From the NCBI RefSeq assembly GCF_018691265.1, contig NW_024881295.1, forward strand, positions 20,388,243 to 20,452,242: a stretch of 64,000 nucleotides of DNA, written 5' to 3'. Position 1 is the first letter of the stretch; each line of letters opens with the position of its first letter. The notes under the pieces are model-generated. The model was not told the origin of the DNA and made no database searches. It saw nothing but the letters and a program-made list of their open reading frames with translations. The position numbers were made by a program, and so were the translations under genes. Below, piece by piece: positions 58,590-64,000 of the stretch. This stretch comes from Tyto alba. Its lineage: Eukaryota; Chordata; Aves; Strigiformes; Tytonidae.

Positions 58590-60290
58590 AAAGGAGACAA
58601 CTTCAGTCAAATCAAATAATCTGTCTGGTCCAGTATCCCACTTCTGACAACAGCCAGTAGCAGGTGTTTAGAGAAGCACTGGCACAAATCGGGTGATCCT
58701 TCCCCTGACATACTCCAGTCCCAGTTTCCAGTAATCAGTAGTTTAAGGACTTCCTGGGCTGGAGGCTGCTTCCAGACCTTTGTGCGTAATAGCCTGTAAT
58801 GGCTCTTTACTCTAGGAATGTGTTGGTCCTTCCCTGAACCCATTTATACTCTTGGTCTCCACAGCAGCCTATATAATGAGCTCCACAATTTAATTATGGG
58901 CAGTGTAAAGTACTTCCTTCTGTCTGTTTTAAAAATTCTGCCAGATAATTCAATTGGTGTATCATATTGTGAGGAACAGCGAGTAATCACTTGCCTCTCT
59001 ACACCTTCTGTGATTTTATGAAACTATTCATATACCCCTTCATTCACCATCCCCACCCCCAAGTGGAAGCACCCTAGACTGTTTAGGCTCCTGCTGATAC
59101 TGAAGCTGTTCTATCTTTGTGAATGTTTTCTAGCTCAACTATACCTTTTTTTTTGAGGTACGGTTGCCAGAACTAGAACAAATATTCAAGATCTGGCTGC
59201 ACCAGAGGTTTTTCAGTGGTGCCATCATACTTTCTGCATTGTTCTCTTTTCCCTCCTCCCTCATTCTGAGTCTTTTACTTGCCTTTTTATCACTGTGAGC
59301 ACTGAATCAATCATTTCATACGAGTACTTGTAATTATCCTAAGATCCCTTTCCCGAGTGCTAAATGGTAATATAAAGTCCAAACTTCTAAGATTTTTTTT
59401 CCTCCAGCGTGTGTTATTTTGCCTTCATCAATCTCCCATCTCAACTGCAATTTGCTGCAGAGTCATTCAGCATCGCAAGATCCTTCTGCAAATTTTCTGC
59501 AATCAGCCTGTGCCCACCCCGCCCAATTGTGCAGAGCAGGAGCAAGCTCTACCCCTCACACTTTGCACCCTGTGAGCAGCACTGCTCCCACCACAGATCC
59601 CCACCAGTAAACTCCCAGGTAAACTCTGAAAACCACCCACCAATTGCTAACCACCCCACTGGTAATTACAGTTTAACTGGTTTTTATCCCCGGGGACACC
59701 ACCCCTTTTAGCCCTAGTTTCTGTACCAAAAAACTTTTTTCCTACCTCATTGGAAGCTTGCATGTGCTCCCCTCAGCCAGACCACCCCGATTCATAGGCC
59801 TCGTGCCTCTGTCAGCAATTTCTGCAATACTCTGGAGTCCTGGCTTCCCTAGGAAAAGCTGTGCTGGCTCTCCTCCAGCACATCACTTCGAGCTGTGCAT
59901 TTACTAATCCTGCATCTTATCAGCAGCTCTCCCAGTTTCTCTGATTAAAACTTGCTGCTGGATTACCCCATCAGCACTCTGTGAGCCCCTCTGTGACCAC
60001 TCCACTCCTTTAGGACTGAAGCTGTTTTAAGGGAGCTATCATAAAGCCCTCTCACAGTAATTTCTTATTTTAATTCCATCAGAACGCTTAACAAAAATCA
60101 AATCCTAGTGATTAGTTATTGGCCCTTTTGTCAGTGTGGTCTTTAGCCTCTTACATTAACCTTCCCATTTTCCTGAGGTTCATCCACTCAAACAGCAGCT
60201 CAGCCTAGGACGCTCTCGGGCACCTTCAGCAGTGAACACTGATGCAAGTATTCAGTTAGCACTAAAAGAAATAGACTACTATTTCAAATT
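58590..60290 (-). mobile_element. Long degraded CR1 LINE (3' region plus part of ORF2)
   Basis: The plus strand reads, in order, CTGTCTGGTCCAGTATCCCA, GACAACAGCCAGTAGCAGGT, AAGTACTTCCTTCTGTCTGT, CCAGAACTAGAACAAATATT, AAGATCTGGCTGCACCAGAG, GATCCCTTTCCCGAGTGCTA and ATCCTTCTGCAAATTTTCTG. Near 60235 it reads AACACTGATGCAAGTATTCA. These match the reverse complement of an old sauropsid CR1 read from its 3' end towards ORF2. The spacing is shorter than in the full element, so internal deletions are likely. It is the longest repeat in the window and has no coding capacity left. Confidence 0.75.
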
Positions 60291-63200
60291 TCAAAACTCC
60301 TTATGAAACGCTTGTTTATGCATCTGTCATTGCCTGCTGCCCGGGGGAACCAGGGTATGGAAAAGCAAAGATCCGGGTAGCATCCCAGCCACCCGACTTC
60401 AACATCTCCAAGATCCCAACGGATCCTTCCTCCATCTCTCTCAACCCCCTCACCACACAGGCCAGTTTGATAAAAGCTGCATGGAAACGGGTACAACTCC
60501 GTGAAACACCGCAGCTCTATGCAGCTCTGACCAGCTTTGCTTCCTAGCCTCGAGCCCAGCCCTCCTGTACCCAATATGCAGCTTGTGTCCACTAGAGACC
60601 AACCTGAAGACAACGAAACAAATTTCCACTAACTATCTTACCAAGAACTTCAAGCAGGAACCCCAGAGCTGAGAGGTAACTACAGCACATCAACTCCTTG
60701 AGTAAGTTCTGGTGGAAGCGTTTGGATCTATCACATCAAATACCATATTCAGCTTGTACTGATCAGGTGCAAGACCAGCCAGAGCCACCTAGCCTTTCTG
60801 TGACCATCTCCTCGAGCAAAGAAAATCCAGTAGACACAAGTAATACTCAGGAATCCTATGAATGAAAATAAGAGGCAAAGCAAAAGGAGCGTTGGACCTG
60901 CAGAAAGTTTGATCAGGATAACAGAGGAAGAGCTTCTACCACATGATGTTGTCTTTTCTGGGTCAACACTGCAGTCCACAGCCATTTCTATGTTCTGCAC
61001 ATGAAGGGATATTCTTTAAAAATAAGTCCTTTGGTATTCTTGCCCATCAAACTCTGGGTACAAGAGTGGCAGGTCACTTTTCCTATCCCAAAAGGACAAA
61101 CCAGATTCATTAAGCAGGTTGTGTGTTAGAAGAGGCATTCACAAGTTGTGTCATGATTATCTGTTTGCAGTTTCTTAAATGAAGACATGCAAATCATCAC
61201 GGCCCTGCAGCTATGCTTGGAGGTTGGGCTAGTGTCAAAAGAGCCCAAGTCAGAGTAGTCCAAACACCAGTCAGAGCTCTCTAATATATTAATTTTCCTA
61301 TTCTCTGCTTAGCTTCACCAGTAGGCATTTATTAAGCAGCAGGTTTCACCTTCTGGAAAGTAAATCATGGATTCAATTAAGTCCAGAGCTATGCAAAATT
61401 ACTTGATCCCTTAAATCTTACCCTACATCACCTTCTCAGAAGTCAGAGAAAGCACACACCTTTGTGTCAATTCCTATCAAGGGGACCAATATCTCGCCCT
61501 AGATCTATAAATCACTTCAGAGTCTATACTGCATCAAAATCAGTGGGACTTTGTTCCTGCATCCCTTCACTGGTCAGGCCCTGGGACCAGCACGTTCCCC
61601 TGTAAACTCCATAACAATCCTCAGCTGCAACGTGGTGACTGAAAACACCTTGGATCCAAGAGTTGGATAATTAATCAGATGCTTAATTATAAAATAAAAG
61701 AGTCACGTGGAGTTGACTCTGAGATCCTATCAGCACTCAGATTTATACAATATCACTGAATATCATCCATGACTTAGTTTTCCTTCTGTTCACTTAAGGT
61801 TTTTCTGTCTTTATTCTTAATTTATTCTCTAGATTTCTGTCCAAATAGGATAAAACATCAAAGGTACTTATGGTAGGAGGTAACTAAATTTTAGGACCAA
61901 CAGGGTCCCTCCAAATCTTTTGTTTAAATATCCTATTTCTGAAAAGATATGTACAAATGTGGTAATTACTCCTACCACAAAAAGGGACAGACCTTGGAGG
62001 ACTCCTTGCAGCAACAGAAATGTCAGCATTAATTTGTGTGAGGAGGAAAGGAAAAAAGTGATACAGTTGGTGATGCAATAAAGATGAAGAGTATCCTTTA
62101 TCCCTGTAATTTCCCAAGAAAGAGATTAACAAAGGAGCCCAGGAAAGCAGGGGGGGGGAAAAAAAATAAAAATCCTTTCTTGAACTGAATTATTTTACAT
62201 TGGTTTTGCTGCAGTCAAAACCAATTTCTTTTAGGAGAGGGGGTTTATTTTTTTTAGCCTTTAGCTTTCAAATGCAAGGTCTGGAAAAAAATCTTCTAGG
62301 TCATGAAACCTAGCCTTCTCTGTTTCAGGTTAACATTAAATGTTTTAATTCATAAAGTTATCAAGACCCATCTCAACTCTAGCCCAGTTGTTCTCTCTTA
62401 TTTATTCTGAGAAGCTATGCCTGATCTCCACTTCTCTCATCATTAAAATCCCTTTTTGTAATTTCTATCCTATACGTATCTCCCTGCATAATCTTCCTTA
62501 AATTAATTTTATTAGGATTTTCATATTTCATCCAAAGAGTTAGTTGAACCGACAACCAATGATTTTGATATGATCCTTCTACAGAATAGAAGGCACCTGA
62601 AAGCCTGGGTCTAGAAATGTTTAAACCCTTGCGTCAAAAACCTTTGAGTGAGGTTATGTAGGCTAGAGATGTGCATAGGGATTTGGAAGCTCACATTTCA
62701 AAGATTCTGGTATCAGTCGAGTCACTGGGATGATAAAATTTAATCACTGTCTTTCCAAGTAAACAATGAGAAATACTCAAGGGAACTCTGAGCATAAATG
62801 ATTTCCAGCTGCATCACAGACTGGACATCAGCATTACAGAAGATAGATATATTTTTACTATTTTAGAAAGCAAAGGAAGTCTGAATGGGAAATATTTTCA
62901 TTACATTTGATCCAGACAAAATCACAGGATATGCAGAACCCATGTTCTGTAGTTCAAATGTAGACAAAAAATTATGACAGCAAGCTGGATGGACATGACT
63001 ACAGTACGATCATGGTTTCTTATTTATGATATGATAAAATAATATATACTGATTTTCAAAAGAGGTGCAGATAATCTATTTTATCACTCTGCCAGCCAGA
63101 GGAAAATAAGAAGATTAAAGTCTTTTTTCAGGGTACCTCTTGGTGGTATCAAATACTCTTCACTGGAAGATAAAGAAAGGGAAAACAGAACAAGACAAGG

Positions 63201-64000
63201 AGGGACGACTAAATCCTCAGCAGTTTAGAACAGAAAAAAAAAAAAAAAGAGTTATTTTTATTTTTTAACATTAGTCTTGGAAATGTTTTGTTGCTTCTCA
63301 GATGCTAGTACTTCACTTTCAAAAATAACCTAATTTAAGGTAATTTCTCTATCAGACCAGGATTCTCCATCAGCATAAGCTATTTACACAAGCTGAAATG
63401 TCATTATCACTCAAGAACTATATAGTCTCACACAGACTATAAAATGAAGCATTCAGACTTCTTTTCTACAAATCAAATGTGTGCCTTGCAGTTTTGCACT
63501 GTAAGCTTCAGAGAGTTGTTATAAACGGGGATTTTTTTGAACCTGTTTACATATCCCTGAATCGCTAAGTGTCCTTTTCTTTGTGTAGTCTCTCTTCCTT
63601 GAAAAAAATCAGAAAATCTCACTGTTCATCTCTGTATTTTTCCCCCTTTATAAGCTTCCACTTAGCAAATGAGGGTCTCACAGGAGCTAAAAATAAAAAG
63701 TCTTCCACTTCTGAGTGTGCAAACAAAAATTGAAAAGGTAATGAATATCCATACTCACTAGTCAAGTGAAAAATACTTCAAGAATTTTTAGACTGTGGAT
63801 TAAAGGAAGGGAGGAAAAAAAAAAAAAAAAAAAGGAATACAGTATTTGATACCAGAATAATTTCGTTACCAAGTATCGGTACAAGATTCAAACCCTCTTC
63901 TTCCCAGATGAACCTAGAACTCAAGGAATGACCCAGTACAAAAGCAAGCTTTAAAACAACCCAAAATGACAGTTTTTTCTAGCACAAGGTTTTGAAAGCA

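Larger units (their letters stand above)
54304..64000. other. DGKI: Intron upstream of the first DGKI exon in the window (incomplete)
   Basis: At least 9.7 kb without a recognisable exon. The Ala/Gly/Ser-rich first coding exon and its expected CpG-rich surroundings are absent, so the gene starts beyond 64000. It contains the T run at 56680-56702, the degraded CR1 at 58590-60290, and A runs near 63233-63248 and 63815-63833. About 55000-55090 is G+C-rich, but no DGKI coding sequence is seen there. Confidence 0.65.

Noticed and set aside
60749..61000. Minus-strand open frame of 83 codons with a hydrophobic segment that could be a membrane helix
   Set aside because: No family resemblance, no nearby exon structure, and hydrophobic frames arise easily from A+T-rich DNA. 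It lies within the DGKI first intron.
1..64000. CRISPR array, operon or bacterial mobile element
   Set aside because: No regularly spaced repeats or dense long open frames. The window is intron-rich vertebrate DNA.

Overview
This window is vertebrate nuclear DNA, almost certainly from a bird and probably from Neoaves. The coding sequence is in short exons bounded by GT-AG introns. The dispersed repeats are mostly CR1 LINE fragments, and there is one solo LTR of a type I recall as widespread in Neoaves. I see no bacterial-style genes, operons, CRISPR arrays or confident RNA genes.

The only gene I can support is the minus-strand gene for diacylglycerol kinase iota (DGKI). Nineteen consecutive internal coding exons lie between 54303 (5' side of the gene) and 5177 (3' side). 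They total 1743 nt: 580 whole codons plus one base of a codon begun upstream and two bases of a codon finished downstream. Every junction has AG/GT borders, and the reading frame holds across all 18 introns. The first coding exon (the low-complexity N-terminus) lies beyond 64000. The C-terminal exons (end of the kinase region, ankyrin repeats, PDZ-binding tail) lie beyond position 1.

Layout from high to low coordinates, which is 5' to 3' of the gene: 54304-64000 is part of the first intron, with a degraded CR1. 54195-54303 encodes the region before the zinc fingers. 44282-38282 encodes C1 domain 1 (three exons). 36572-31095 encodes C1 domain 2 (three exons). 24822-24748 encodes the basic MARCKS-like segment, which also serves as a nuclear signal in this subfamily. 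23514-15985 encodes the DGK catalytic domain (NPKSGG, GGDGT and GTGNDLA motifs). 15411-5177 encodes the rest of the catalytic region and the DGK accessory domain. 1-5176 is intron.

The product phosphorylates diacylglycerol to phosphatidic acid. The C1 and basic segments place it at membranes or in the nucleus, and the catalytic and accessory domains form the kinase.

The introns hold eight CR1 fragments of different ages, a 563-bp solo LTR with a 5-bp target duplication, at least two ancient MIR-like SINEs, simple repeats, three short tandem duplications and two clean hairpins. I did not find a previously undescribed system. The most testable observations are the sense-oriented solo LTR just upstream of a catalytic exon, a tandem splice donor in the accessory-domain region whose alternative use would give an immediate stop, and the run of eight frame-neutral exons covering both zinc fingers and the basic segment.
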